From: Margaritifera margaritifera
Taxonomy: Eukaryota > Mollusca > Bivalvia > Unionida > Margaritiferidae
Reading direction: 5' to 3'
Length of the DNA stretch: 64,000 bases
Assembly: GCA_029931535.1 (NCBI GenBank)
Contig: JAQPZY010001295.1
Location: forward strand, 1,116,001 to 1,180,000
Of this stretch, positions 43,143-57,934 are shown piece after piece. Position 1 is the first letter of the stretch; every line of letters begins with the position of its first letter. A program made the position numbers and the translations under genes. The notes under the pieces are model-generated. The model worked only from the letters and a program-made list of their open reading frames with translations. It was not told where the DNA came from and made no database searches.

Positions 43143-45256
43143 ACTTATCCCAGTAATAAAAATCTAAAGCTCCCAATGTCCCTCTAGTGGTGGTCGGATA
43201 TGGAAATATATAAGTAAACGTTCAGAAAACATTAACCGCTCCACTCAACTACAATACAAATGTACTACGGTAAAATCTATGAAAGAAACTGTAGCAATTT
43301 TTAACAAATACTTTCGAGAATTTCCAGACAAGCTTTGTGAGTAAAATGAAAATCTTAATTCTGAAAATCTGAAGGAACACTAGAATATATGACACGCTTG
43401 ATTTATCACTTAGATTTATATGAGATACAGATGTATATGGAACATTAACTAGCCTAAATGGAAATAAAGCTGCAGAACTCGATGGCATAGGACCAACGTT
43501 GCTGAAACTTTCAGGAACAGCAATTGCCAAGTCTGCAGCACATTATTAACCTAAGCGTTCAGACAAATTAATACATAGAGCTTTTAAAATGTGTTAAGAT
43601 AACACCCATTATTTAGAGCGGAGAAAGAATTATCCTAGAAAATAAAGCCAGATCAAATTATAAACATCTGGACGGATACTTAACCATCTCTGGCGTTTGT
43701 GTTTAAGATTAGATTTATCATTACATATAAGTGATGGATTCTGACCGCGGTGATGGGGTTGCGGAATTTACCGACATGACGATTGATGACCTATAAAAGG
43801 ATGCTAACATCAATAGTAATTTTGTTCCACTTATCAACGAATACCTGCTTCAAAAAGGTGTTACCTGACCCTCGTATACACTCAAATATAATTTACGCAA
43901 GGGTAAGATAAAAATTAACCGTTGGGAACTCGCTAATATAGCATTACCAACTCAAGGCCAGTTTAGAGTCATTGTAATAGCACGTGAAAATGCCCGATCG
44001 TTGACCGCACCGCAGGTGTAAACACATCCAGGGATTGTTTCTACAACGATGAAGTGGGATTCACCGCTGAATCCACCCCGGTTACATTCTCCACAGAATA
44101 TGCTAAACCAACATTGACTCAACCGAGGAGAGAAATAGCTCGATTGTTATTTAACAAGGACGTACTTGTTCGTGTAACAGTTCTTGAGCGAAGACGAATA
44201 CAATCGTTTCAAACACCATCCAAGAGCGTAATCACTATGGTTCTAAATGAACGTGGTGCCGTACTCCCCGAAACTCACAATTGCTGGAGATTTCAGTATT
44301 CCCCAGGAAGATATTCTATAATTGTGTGGCGGTTATGCAAGTCACAAAATGTAATTGGTTAGAAGTGTGTGCGCGTGTTGTACCTGAACAAGGCATGGTT
44401 GTCGAGCAATTGTACTGCGCAATTGTGGTATTAATAGAAGAATTATAATAGACCCTCAAACGTACCGACGTGAAAAAATAATCGAAGCGGAACTGTAACT
44501 GCGAGATGAAATCGTCAAATGAACTGCGCTGCTCACGAAATACAAACGCGTGTGTGGTCGTTGATGCTATTTGTGGAATCACCGCTGCAGCAACTGTTGG
44601 TCTCGGATTTGCTGGAATCACAGCCACGACAAATATAGGTGCACGAATCGGGATTGTTGTAGAAACATATCGATGTCGCAGGTGGTTCCAGTAAAAATAA
44701 TTTCGTTACAACTGCGTTCGCGAATACGTAACTATTCGGAACTCATCGAGGCAGCACAAAAGTTGTCTCAATACGATTAGTAACTTATACTCGATTGCTA
44801 TTGAAGATAAAATCATTAGCGCTGCCGAGTTCGAAACCGTGTTGGCGGAAATGGAAAACCACAGGCAACTCCGGGCACAGAGACACAACCGCGTAGTGGA
44901 TTTGCACACAGTAAAAATCAAGTAACTGTTTGTGTAACAGCCCGGACACACAAAGGCAACTCCGAGCTCAGATACGCAACTGCGCTAGCGACCAAATTTA
45001 GTAGCGGATTTTCAGGTATTGGTAAGTAACCCTCGATACACATCACTGCGCTAGCCGGGAAATTCCCCGTAGCGCGACCTTGGTAGTATAAATTGTGATG
45101 ATTGCTGCGCACGCTGGGAAAATTCCCAGAGAGACTTCATAGTACAAATCGTAACGATTACCCGCTGGAAATTATATTTTGTAAACCCACATCCTATGCA
45201 CTAATATGTATCGACTAAGATAAAAAATACTAAAGTCATGGGGAATATTAGGGCTG
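43143..45256 (+). repeat. Tandem unit 4, 2,114 bp
   Basis: One extra C in the first palindrome (CCCC at 45065-45068 instead of CCC), which slightly spoils its symmetry. Confidence 0.97.
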
Positions 45257-47369
45257 ACTTATCCCAGTAATAAAAATCTAAAGCTCCCAATGTCCCTCTA
45301 GTGGTGGTCGGATATGGAAATATATAAGTAAACGTTCAGAAAACATTAACCGCTCCACTCAACTACAATACAAATGTACTACGGTAAAATCTATGAAAGA
45401 AACTGTAGCAATTTTTAACAAATACTTTCGAGAATTTCCAGACAAGCTTTGTGAGTAAAATGAAAATCTTAATTCTGAAAATCTGAAGGAACACTAGAAT
45501 ATATGACACGCTTGATTTATCACTTAGATTTATATGAGATACAGATGTATATGGAACATTAACTAGCCTAAATGGAAATAAAGCTGCAGAACTCGATGGC
45601 ATAGGACCAACGTTGCTGAAACTTTCAGGAACAGCAATTGCCAAGTCTGCAGCACATTATTAACCTAAGCGTTCAGACAAATTAATACATAGAGCTTTTA
45701 AAATGTGTTAAGATAACACCCATTATTTAGAGCGGAGAAAGAATTATCCTAGAAAATAAAGCCAGATCAAATTATAAACATCTGGACGGATACTTAACCA
45801 TCTCTGGCGTTTGTGTTTAAGATTAGATTTATCATTACATATAAGTGATGGATTCTGACCGCGGTGATGGGGTTGCGGAATTTACCGACATGACGATTGA
45901 TGACCTATAAAAGGATGCTAACATCAATAGTAATTTTGTTCCACTTATCAACGAATACCTGCTTCAAAAAGGTGTTACCTGACCCTCGTATACACTCAAA
46001 TATAATTTACGCAAGGGTAAGATAAAAATTAACCGTTGGGAACTCGCTAATATAGCATTACCAACTCAAGGCCAGTTTAGAGTCATTGTAATAGCACGTG
46101 AAAATGCCCGATCGTTGACCGCACCGCAGGTGTAAACACATCCAGGGATTGTTTCTACAACGATGAAGTGGGATTCACCGCTGAATCCACCCCGGTTACA
46201 TTCTCCACAGAATATGCTAAACCAACATTGACTCAACCGAGGAGAGAAATAGCTCGATTGTTATTTAACAAGGACGTACTTGTTCGTGTAACAGTTCTTG
46301 AGCGAAGACGAATACAATCGTTTCAAACACCATCCAAGAGCGTAATCACTATGGTTCTAAATGAACGTGGTGCCGTACTCCCCGAAACTCACAATTGCTG
46401 GAGATTTCAGTATTCCCCAGGAAGATATTCTATAATTGTGTGGCGGTTATGCAAGTCACAAAATGTAATTGGTTAGAAGTGTGTGCGCGTGTTGTACCTG
46501 AACAAGGCATGGTTGTCGAGCAATTGTACTGCGCAATTGTGGTATTAATAGAAGAATTATAATAGACCCTCAAACGTACCGACGTGAAAAAATAATCGAA
46601 GCGGAACTGTAACTGCGAGATGAAATCGTCAAATGAACTGCGCTGCTCACGAAATACAAACGCGTGTGTGGTCGTTGATGCTATTTGTGGAATCACCGCT
46701 GCAGCAACTGTTGGTCTCGGATTTGCTGGAATCACAGCCACGACAAATATAGGTGCACGAATCGGGATTGTTGTAGAAACATATCGATGTCGCAGGTGGT
46801 TCCAGTAAAAATAATTTCGTTACAACTGCGTTCGCGAATACGTAACTATTCGGAACTCATCGAGGCAGCACAAAAGTTGTCTCAATACGATTAGTAACTT
46901 ATACTCGATTGCTATTGAAGATAAAATCATTAGCGCTGCCGAGTTCGAAACCGTGTTGGCGGAAATGGAAAACCACAGGCAACTCCGGGCACAGAGACAC
47001 AACCGCGTAGTGGATTTGCACACAGTAAAAATCAAGTAACTGTTTGTGTAACAGCCCGGACACACAAAGGCAACTCCGAGCTCAGATACGCAACTGCGCT
47101 AGCGACCAAATTTAGTAGCGGATTTTCAGGTATTGGTAAGTAACCCTCGATACACATCACTGCGCTAGCCGGGAAATTCCCGTAGCGCGACCTTGGTAGT
47201 ATAAATTGTGATGATTGCTGCGCACGCTGGGAAAATTCCCAGAGAGACTTCATAGTACAAATCGTAACGATTACCCGCTGGAAATTATATTTTGTAAACC
47301 CACATCCTATGCACTAATATGTATCGACTAAGATAAAAAATACTAAAGTCATGGGGAATATTAGGGCTG
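45257..47369 (+). repeat. 2,113-bp tandem unit 5
   Basis: Consensus unit; no private difference noticed. Confidence 0.97.
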
Positions 47370-49482
47370 ACTTATCCCAGTAATAAAAATCTAAAGCTCC
47401 CAATGTCCCTCTAGTGGTGGTCGGATATGGAAATATATAAGTAAACGTTCAGAAAACATTAACCGCTCCACTCAACTACAATACAAATGTACTACGGTAA
47501 AAATCTATGAAAGAAACTGTAGCAATTTTTAACAAATACTTTCGAGAATTTCCAGACAAGCTTTGTGAGTAAAATGAAAATCTTAATTCTGAAAATCTGA
47601 AGGAACACTAGAATATATGACACGCTTGATTTATCACTTAGATTTATATGAGATACAGATGTATATGGAACATTAACTAGCCTAAATGGAAATAAAGCTG
47701 CAGAACTCGATGGCATAGGACCAACGTTGCTGAAACTTTCAGGAACAGCAATTGCCAAGTCTGCAGCACATTATTAACCTAAGCGTTCAGACAAATTAAT
47801 ACATAGAGCTTTTAAAATGTGTTAAGATAACACCCATTATTTAGAGCGGAGAAAGAATTATCCTAGAAAATAAAGCCAGATCAAATTATAAACATCTGGA
47901 CGGATACTTAACCATCTCTGGCGTTTGTGTTTAAGATTAGATTTATCATTACATATAAGTGATGGATTCTGACCGCGGTGATGGGGTTGCGGAATTTACC
48001 GACATGACGATTGATGACCTATAAAAGGATGCTAACATCAATAGTAATTTTGTTCCACTTATCAACGAATACCTGCTTCAAAAAGGTGTTACCTGACCCT
48101 CGTATACACTCAAATATAATTTACGCAAGGGTAAGATAAAAATTAACCGTTGGGAACTCGCTAATATAGCATTACCAACTCAAGGCCAGTTTAGAGTCAT
48201 TGTAATAGCACGTGAAAATGCCCGATCGTTGACCGCACCGCAGGTGTAAACACATCCAGGGATTGTTTCTACAACGATGAAGTGGGATTCACCGCTGAAT
48301 CCACCCCGGTTACATTCTCCACAGAATATGCTAAACCAACATTGACTCAACCGAGGAGAGAAATAGCTCGATTGTTATTTAACAAGGACGTACTTGTTCG
48401 TGTAACAGTTCTTGAGCGAAGACGAATACAATCGTTTCAAACACCATCCAAGAGCGTAATCACTATGGTTCTAAATGAACGTGGTGCCGTACTCCCCGAA
48501 ACTCACAATTGCTGGAGATTTCAGTATTCCCCAGGAAGATATTCTATAATTGTGTGGCGGTTATGCAAGTCACAAAATGTAATTGGTTAGAAGTGTGTGC
48601 GCGTGTTGTACCTGAACAAGGCATGGTTGTCGAGCAATTGTACTGCGCAATTGTGGTATTAATAGAAGAATTATAATAGACCCTCAAACGTACCGACGTG
48701 AAAAAATAATCGAAGCGGAACTGTAACTGCGAGATGAAATCGTCAAATGAACTGCGCTGCTCACGAAATACAAACGCGTGTGTGGTCGTTGATGCTATTT
48801 GTGGAATCACCGCTGCAGCAACTGTTGGTCTCGGATTTGCTGGAATCACAGCCACGACAAATATAGGTGCACGAATCGGGATTGTTGTAGAAACATATCG
48901 ATGTCGCAGGTGGTTCCAGTAAAAATAATTTCGTTACAACTGCGTTCGCGAATACGTAACTATTCGGAACTCATCGAGGCAGCACAAAAGTTGTCTCAAT
49001 ACGATTAGTAACTTATACTCGATTGCTATTGAAGATAAAATCATTAGCGCTGCCGAGTTCGAAACCGTGTTGGCGGAAATGGAAAACCACAGGCAACTCC
49101 GGGCACAGAGACACAACCGCGTAGTGGATTTGCACACAGTAAAAATCAAGTAACTGTTTGTGTAACAGCCCGGACACACAAAGGCAACTCCGAGCTCAGA
49201 TACGCAACTGCGCTAGCGACCAAATTTAGTAGCGGATTTTCAGGTATTGGTAAGTAACCCTCGATACACATCACTGCGCTAGCCGGGAAATTCCCGTAGC
49301 GCGACCTTGGTAGTATAAATTGTGATGATTGCTGCGCACGCTGGGAAAATTCCAGAGAGACTTCATAGTACAAATCGTAACGATTACCCGCTGGAAATTA
49401 TATTTTGTAAACCCACATCCTATGCACTAATATGTATCGACTAAGATAAAAAATACTAAAGTCATGGGGAATATTAGGGCTG
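47370..49482 (+). repeat. Tandem unit 6, with compensating indels
   Basis: One extra A at 47499-47503 and one missing C near 49351, in the second palindrome; net length stays 2,113. Confidence 0.97.
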
Positions 49483-51595
49483 ACTTATCCCAGTAATAAA
49501 AATCTAAAGCTCCCAATGTCCCTCTAGTGGTGGTCGGATATGGAAATATATAAGTAAACGTTCAGAAAACATTAACCGCTCCACTCAACTACAATACAAA
49601 TGTACTACGGTAAAATCTATGAAAGAAACTGTAGCAATTTTTAACAAATACTTTCGAGAATTTCCAGACAAGCTTTGTGAGTAAAATGAAAATCTTAATT
49701 CTGAAAATCTGAAGGAACACTAGAATATATGACACGCTTGATTTATCACTTAGATTTATATGAGATACAGATGTATATGGAACATTAACTAGCCTAAATG
49801 GAAATAAAGCTGCAGAACTCGATGGCATAGGACCAACGTTGCTGAAACTTTCAGGAACAGCAATTGCCAAGTCTGCAGCACATTATTAACCTAAGCGTTC
49901 AGACAAATTAATACATAGAGCTTTTAAAATGTGTTAAGATAACACCCATTATTTAGAGCGGAGAAAGAATTATCCTAGAAAATAAAGCCAGATCAAATTA
50001 TAAACATCTGGACGGATACTTAACCATCTCTGGCGTTTGTGTTTAAGATTAGATTTATCATTACATATAAGTGATGGATTCTGACCGCGGTGATGGGGTT
50101 GCGGAATTTACCGACATGACGATTGATGACCTATAAAAGGATGCTAACATCAATAGTAATTTTGTTCCACTTATCAACGAATACCTGCTTCAAAAAGGTG
50201 TTACCTGACCCTCGTATACACTCAAATATAATTTACGCAAGGGTAAGATAAAAATTAACCGTTGGGAACTCGCTAATATAGCATTACCAACTCAAGGCCA
50301 GTTTAGAGTCATTGTAATAGCACGTGAAAATGCCCGATCGTTGACCGCACCGCAGGTGTAAACACATCCAGGGATTGTTTCTACAACGATGAAGTGGGAT
50401 TCACCGCTGAATCCACCCCGGTTACATTCTCCACAGAATATGCTAAACCAACATTGACTCAACCGAGGAGAGAAATAGCTCGATTGTTATTTAACAAGGA
50501 CGTACTTGTTCGTGTAACAGTTCTTGAGCGAAGACGAATACAATCGTTTCAAACACCATCCAAGAGCGTAATCACTATGGTTCTAAATGAACGTGGTGCC
50601 GTACTCCCCGAAACTCACAATTGCTGGAGATTTCAGTATTCCCCAGGAAGATATTCTATAATTGTGTGGCGGTTATGCAAGTCACAAAATGTAATTGGTT
50701 AGAAGTGTGTGCGCGTGTTGTACCTGAACAAGGCATGGTTGTCGAGCAATTGTACTGCGCAATTGTGGTATTAATAGAAGAATTATAATAGACCCTCAAA
50801 CGTACCGACGTGAAAAAATAATCGAAGCGGAACTGTAACTGCGAGATGAAATCGTCAAATGAACTGCGCTGCTCACGAAATACAAACGCGTGTGTGGTCG
50901 TTGATGCTATTTGTGGAATCACCGCTGCAGCAACTGTTGGTCTCGGATTTGCTGGAATCACAGCCACGACAAATATAGGTGCACGAATCGGGATTGTTGT
51001 AGAAACATATCGATGTCGCAGGTGGTTCCAGTAAAAATAATTTCGTTACAACTGCGTTCGCGAATACGTAACTATTCGGAACTCATCGAGGCAGCACAAA
51101 AGTTGTCTCAATACGATTAGTAACTTATACTCGATTGCTATTGAAGATAAAATCATTAGCGCTGCCGAGTTCGAAACCGTGTTGGCGGAAATGGAAAACC
51201 ACAGGCAACTCCGGGCACAGAGACACAACCGCGTAGTGGATTTGCACACAGTAAAAATCAAGTAACTGTTTGTGTAACAGCCCGGACACACAAAGGCAAC
51301 TCCGAGCTCAGATACGCAACTGCGCTAGCGACCAAATTTAGTAGCGGATTTTCAGGTATTGGTAAGTAACCCTCGATACACATCACTGCGCTAGCCGGGA
51401 AATTCCCGTAGCGCGACCTTGGTAGTATAAATTGTGATGATTGCTGCGCACGCTGGGAAAATTCCCAGAGAGACTTCATAGTACAAATCGTAACGATTAC
51501 CCGCTGGAAATTATATTTTGTAAACCCACATCCTATGCACTAATATGTATCGACTAAGATAAAAAATACTAAAGTCATGGGGAATATTAGGGCTG
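49483..51595 (+). repeat. 2,113-bp tandem unit 7
   Basis: Consensus unit; no private difference noticed. Confidence 0.97.
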
Positions 51596-53708
51596 ACTTA
51601 TCCCAGTAATAAAAATCTAAAGCTCCCAATGTCCCTCTAGTGGTGGTCGGATATGGAAATATATAAGTAAACGTTCAGAAAACATTAACCGCTCCACTCA
51701 ACTACAATACAAATGTACTACGGTAAAATCTATGAAAGAAACTGTAGCAATTTTTAACAAATACTTTCGAGAATTTCCAGACAAGCTTTGTGAGTAAAAT
51801 GAAAATCTTAATTCTGAAAATCTGAAGGAACACTAGAATATATGACACGCTTGATTTATCACTTAGATTTATATGAGATACAGATGTATATGGAACATTA
51901 ACTAGCCTAAATGGAAATAAAGCTGCAGAACTCGATGGCATAGGACCAACGTTGCTGAAACTTTCAGGAACAGCAATTGCCAAGTCTGCAGCACATTATT
52001 AACCTAAGCGTTCAGACAAATTAATACATAGAGCTTTTAAAATGTGTTAAGATAACACCCATTATTTAGAGCGGAGAAAGAATTATCCTAGAAAATAAAG
52101 CCAGATCAAATTATAAACATCTGGACGGATACTTAACCATCTCTGGCGTTTGTGTTTAAGATTAGATTTATCATTACATATAAGTGATGGATTCTGACCG
52201 CGGTGATGGGGTTGCGGAATTTACCGACATGACGATTGATGACCTATAAAAGGATGCTAACATCAATAGTAATTTTGTTCCACTTATCAACGAATACCTG
52301 CTTCAAAAAGGTGTTACCTGACCCTCGTATACACTCAAATATAATTTACGCAAGGGTAAGATAAAAATTAACCGTTGGGAACTCGCTAATATAGCATTAC
52401 CAACTCAAGGCCAGTTTAGAGTCATTGTAATAGCACGTGAAAATGCCCGATCGTTGACCGCACCGCAGGTGTAAACACATCCAGGGATTGTTTCTACAAC
52501 GATGAAGTGGGATTCACCGCTGAATCCACCCCGGTTACATTCTCCACAGAATATGCTAAACCAACATTGACTCAACCGAGGAGAGAAATAGCTCGATTGT
52601 TATTTAACAAGGACGTACTTGTTCGTGTAACAGTGCTTGAGCGAAGACGAATACAATCGTTTCAAACACCATCCAAGAGCGTAATCACTATGGTTCTAAA
52701 TGAACGTGGTGCCGTACTCCCCGAAACTCACAATTGCTGGAGATTTCAGTATTCCCCAGTAAGATATTCTATAATTGTGTGGCGGTTATGCAAGTCACAA
52801 AATGTAATTGGTTAGAAGTGTGTGCGCGTGTTGTACCTGAACAAGGCATGGTTGTCGAGCAATTGTACTGCGCAATTGTGGTATTAATAGAAGAATTATA
52901 ATAGACCCTCAAACGTACCGACGTGAAAAAATAATCGAAGCGGAACTGTAACTGCGAGATGAAATCGTCAAATGAACTGCGCTGCTCACGAAATACAAAC
53001 GCGTGTGTGGTCGTTGATGCTATTTGTGGAATCACCGCTGCAGCAACTGTTGGTCTCGGATTTGCTGGAATCACAGCCACGACAAATATAGGTGCACGAA
53101 TCGGGATTGTTGTAGAAACATATCGATGTCGCAGGTGGTTCCAGTAAAAATAATTTCGTTACAACTGCGTTCGCGAATACGTAACTATTCGGAACTCATC
53201 GAGGCAGCACAAAAGTTGTCTCAATACGATTAGTAACTTATACTCGATTGCTATTGAAGATAAAATCATTAGCGCTGCCGAGTTCGAAACCGTGTTGGCG
53301 GAAATGGAAAACCACAGGCAACTCCGGGCACAGAGACACAACCGCGTAGTGGATTTGCACACAGTAAAAATCAAGTAACTGTTTGTGTAACAGCCCGGAC
53401 ACACAAAGGCAACTCCGAGCTCAGATACGCAACTGCGCTAGCGACCAAATTTAGTAGCGGATTTTCAGGTATTGCTAAGTAACCCTCGATACACATCACT
53501 GCGCTAGCCGGGAAATTCCCGTAGCGCGACCTTGGTAGTATAAATTGTGATGATTGCTGCGCACGCTGGGAAAATTCCCAGAGAGACTTCATAGTACAAA
53601 TCGTAACGATTACCCGCTGGAAATTATATTTTGTAAACCCACATCCTATGCACTAATATGTATCGACTAAGATAAAAAATACTAAAGTCATGGGGAATAT
53701 TAGGGCTG
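51596..53708 (+). repeat. 2,113-bp tandem unit 8, most variants
   Basis: Private bases G at 52635 (silent in block 1), T at 52760 (Gly to Val) and C at 53475. This is the highest count of private changes among the complete units. Confidence 0.97.
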
Positions 53709-55821
53709 ACTTATCCCAGTAATAAAAATCTAAAGCTCCCAATGTCCCTCTAGTGGTGGTCGGATATGGAAATATATAAGTAAACGTTCAGAAAACATTA
53801 ACCGCTCCACTCAACTACAATACAAATGTACTACGGTAAAATCTATGAAAGAAACTGTAGCAATTTTTAACAAATACTTTCGAGAATTTCCAGACAAGCT
53901 TTGTGAGTAAAATGAAAATCTTAATTCTGAAAATCTGAAGGAACACTAGAATATATGACACGCTTGATTTATCACTTAGATTTATATGAGATACAGATGT
54001 ATATGGAACATTAACTAGCCTAAATGGAAATAAAGCTGCAGAACTCGATGGCATAGGACCAACGTTGCTGAAACTTTCAGGAACAGCAATTGCCAAGTCT
54101 GCAGCACATTATTAACCTAAGCGTTCAGACAAATTAATACATAGAGCTTTTAAAATGTGTTAAGATAACACCCATTATTTAGAGCGGAGAAAGAATTATC
54201 CTAGAAAATAAAGCCAGATCAAATTATAAACATCTGGACGGATACTTAACCATCTCTGGCGTTTGTGTTTAAGATTAGATTTATCATTACATATAAGTGA
54301 TGGATTCTGACCGCGGTGATGGGGTTGCGGAATTTACCGACATGACGATTGATGACCTATAAAAGGATGCTAACATCAATAGTAATTTTGTTCCACTTAT
54401 CAACGAATACCTGCTTCAAAAAGGTGTTACCTGACCCTCGTATACACTCAAATATAATTTACGCAAGGGTAAGATAAAAATTAACCGTTGGGAACTCGCT
54501 AATATAGCATTACCAACTCAAGGCCAGTTTAGAGTCATTGTAATAGCACGTGAAAATGCCCGATCGTTGACCGCACCGCAGGTGTAAACACATCCAGGGA
54601 TTGTTTCTACAACGATGAAGTGGGATTCACCGCTGAATCCACCCCGGTTACATTCTCCACAGAATATGCTAAACCAACATTGACTCAACCGAGGAGAGAA
54701 ATAGCTCGATTGTTATTTAACAAGGACGTACTTGTTCGTGTAACAGTTCTTGAGCGAAGACGAATACAATCGTTTCAAACACCATCCAAGAGCGTAATCA
54801 CTATGGTTCTAAATGAACGTGGTGCCGTACTCCCCGAAACTCACAATTGCTGGAGATTTCAGTATTCCCCAGGAAGATATTCTATAATTGTGTGGCGGTT
54901 ATGCAAGTCACAAAATGTAATTGGTTAGAAGTGTGTGCGCGTGTTGTACCTGAACAAGGCATGGTTGTCGAGCAATTGTACTGCGCAATTGTGGTATTAA
55001 TAGAAGAATTATAATAGACCCTCAAACGTACCGACGTAAAAAAATAATCGAAGCGGAACTGTAACTGCGAGATGAAATCGTCAAATGAACTGCGCTGCTC
55101 ACGAAATACAAACGCGTGTGTGGTCGTTGATGCTATTTGTGGAATCACCGCTGCAGCAACTGTTGGTCTCGGATTTGCTGGAATCACAGCCACGACAAAT
55201 ATAGGTGCACGAATCGGGATTGTTGTAGAAACATATCGATGTCGCAGGTGGTTCCAGTAAAAATAATTTCGTTACAACTGCGTTCGCGAATACGTAACTA
55301 TTCGGAACTCATCGAGGCAGCACAAAAGTTGTCTCAATACGATTAGTAACTTATACTCGATTGCTATTGAAGATAAAATCATTAGCGCTGCCGAGTTCGA
55401 AACCGTGTTGGCGGAAATGGAAAACCACAGGCAACTCCGGGCACAGAGACACAACCGCGTAGTGGATTTGCACACAGTAAAAATCAAGTAACTGTTTGTG
55501 TAACAGCCCGGACACACAAAGGCAACTCCGAGCTCAGATACGCAACTGCGCTAGCGACCAAATTTAGTAGCGGATTTTCAGGTATTGGTAAGTAACCCTC
55601 GATACACATCACTGCGCTAGCCGGGAAATTCCCGTAGCGCGACCTTGGTAGTATAAATTGTGATGATTGCTGCGCACGCTGGGAAAATTCCCAGAGAGAC
55701 TTCATAGTACAAATCGTAACGATTACCCGCTGGAAATTATATTTTGTAAACCCACATCCTATGCACTAATATGTATCGACTAAGATAAAAAATACTAAAG
55801 TCATGGGGAATATTAGGGCTG
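53709..55821 (+). repeat. 2,113-bp tandem unit 9
   Basis: Private base A at 55038, between the two coding blocks. Confidence 0.97.
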
Positions 55822-57934
55822 ACTTATCCCAGTAATAAAAATCTAAAGCTCCCAATGTCCCTCTAGTGGTGGTCGGATATGGAAATATATAAGTAAACGT
55901 TCAGAAAACATTAACCGCTCCACTCAACTACAATACAAATGTACTACGGTAAAATCTATGAAAGAAACTGTAGCAATTTTTAACAAATACTTTCGAGAAT
56001 TTCCAGACAAGCTTTGTGAGTAAAATGAAAATCTTAATTCTGAAAATCTGAAGGAACACTAGAATATATGACACGCTTGATTTATCACTTAGATTTATAT
56101 GAGATACAGATGTATATGGAACATTAACTAGCCTAAATGGAAATAAAGCTGCAGAACTCGATGGCATAGGACCAACGTTGCTGAAACTTTCAGGAACAGC
56201 AATTGCCAAGTCTGCAGCACATTATTAACCTAAGCGTTCAGACAAATTAATACATAGAGCTTTTAAAATGTGTTAAGATAACACCCATTATTTAGAGCGG
56301 AGAAAGAATTATCCTAGAAAATAAAGCCAGATCAAATTATAAACATCTGGACGGATACTTAACCATCTCTGGCGTTTGTGTTTAAGATTAGATTTATCAT
56401 TACATATAAGTGATGGATTCTGACCGCGGTGATGGGGTTGCGGAATTTACCGACATGACGATTGATGACCTATAAAAGGATGCTAACATCAATAGTAATT
56501 TTGTTCCACTTATCAACGAATACCTGCTTCAAAAAGGTGTTACCTGACCCTCGTATACACTCAAATATAATTTACGCAAGGGTAAGATAAAAATTAACCG
56601 TTGGGAACTCGCTAATATAGCATTACCAACTCAAGGCCAGTTTAGAGTCATTGTAATAGCACGTGAAAATGCCCGATCGTTGACCGCACCGCAGGTGTAA
56701 ACACATCCAGGGATTGTTTCTACAACGATGAAGTGGGATTCACCGCTGAATCCACCCCGGTTACATTCTCCACAGAATATGCTAAACCAACATTGACTCA
56801 ACCGAGGAGAGAAATAGCTCGATTGTTATTTAACAAGGACGTACTTGTTCGTGTAACAGTTCTTGAGCGAAGACGAATACAATCGTTTCAAACACCATCC
56901 AAGAGCGTAATCACTATGGTTCTAAATGAACGTGGTGCCGTACTCCCCGAAACTCACAATTGCTGGAGATTTCAGTATTCCCCAGGAAGATATTCTATAA
57001 TTGTGTGGCGGTTATGCAAGTCACAAAATGTAATTGGTTAGAAGTGTGTGCGCGTGTTGTACCTGAACAAGGCATGGTTGTCGAGCAATTGTACTGCGCA
57101 ATTGTGGTATTAATAGAAGAATTATAATAGACCCTCAAACGTACCGACGTGAAAAAATAATCGAAGCGGAACTGTAACTGCGAGATGAAATCGTCAAATG
57201 AACTGCGCTGCTCACGAAATACAAACGCGTGTGTGGTCGTTGATGCTATTTGTGGAATCACCGCTGCAGCAACTGTTGGTCTCGGATTTGCTGGAATCAC
57301 AGCCACGACAAATATAGGTGCACGAATCGGGATTGTTGTAGAAACATATCGATGTCGCAGGTGGTTCCAGTAAAAATAATTTCGTTACAACTGCGTTCGC
57401 GAATACGTAACTATTCGGAACTCATCGAGGCAGCACAAAAGTTGTCTCAATACGATTAGTAACTTATACTCGATTGCTATTGAAGATAAAATCATTAGCG
57501 CTGCCGAGTTCGAAACCGTGTTGGCGGAAATGGAAAACCACAGGCAACTCCGGGCACAGAGACACAACCGCGTAGTGGATTTGCACACAGTAAAAATCAA
57601 GTAACTGTTTGTGTAACAGCCCGGACACACAAAGGCAACTCCGAGCTCAGATACGCAACTGCGCTAGCGACCAAATTTAGTAGCGGATTTTCAGGTATTG
57701 GTAAGTAACCCTCGATACACATCACTGCGCTAGCCGGGAAATTCCCGTAGCGCGACCTTGGTAGTATAAATTGTGATGATTGCTGCGCACGCTGGGAAAA
57801 TTCCCAGAGAGACTTCATAGTACAAATCGTAACGATTACCCGCTGGAAATTATATTTTGTAAACCCACATCCTATGCACTAATATGTATCGACTAAGATA
57901 AAAAATACTAAAGTCATGGGGAATATTAGGGCTG
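55822..57934 (+). repeat. 2,113-bp tandem unit 10
   Basis: Consensus unit; no private difference noticed. Confidence 0.97.
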
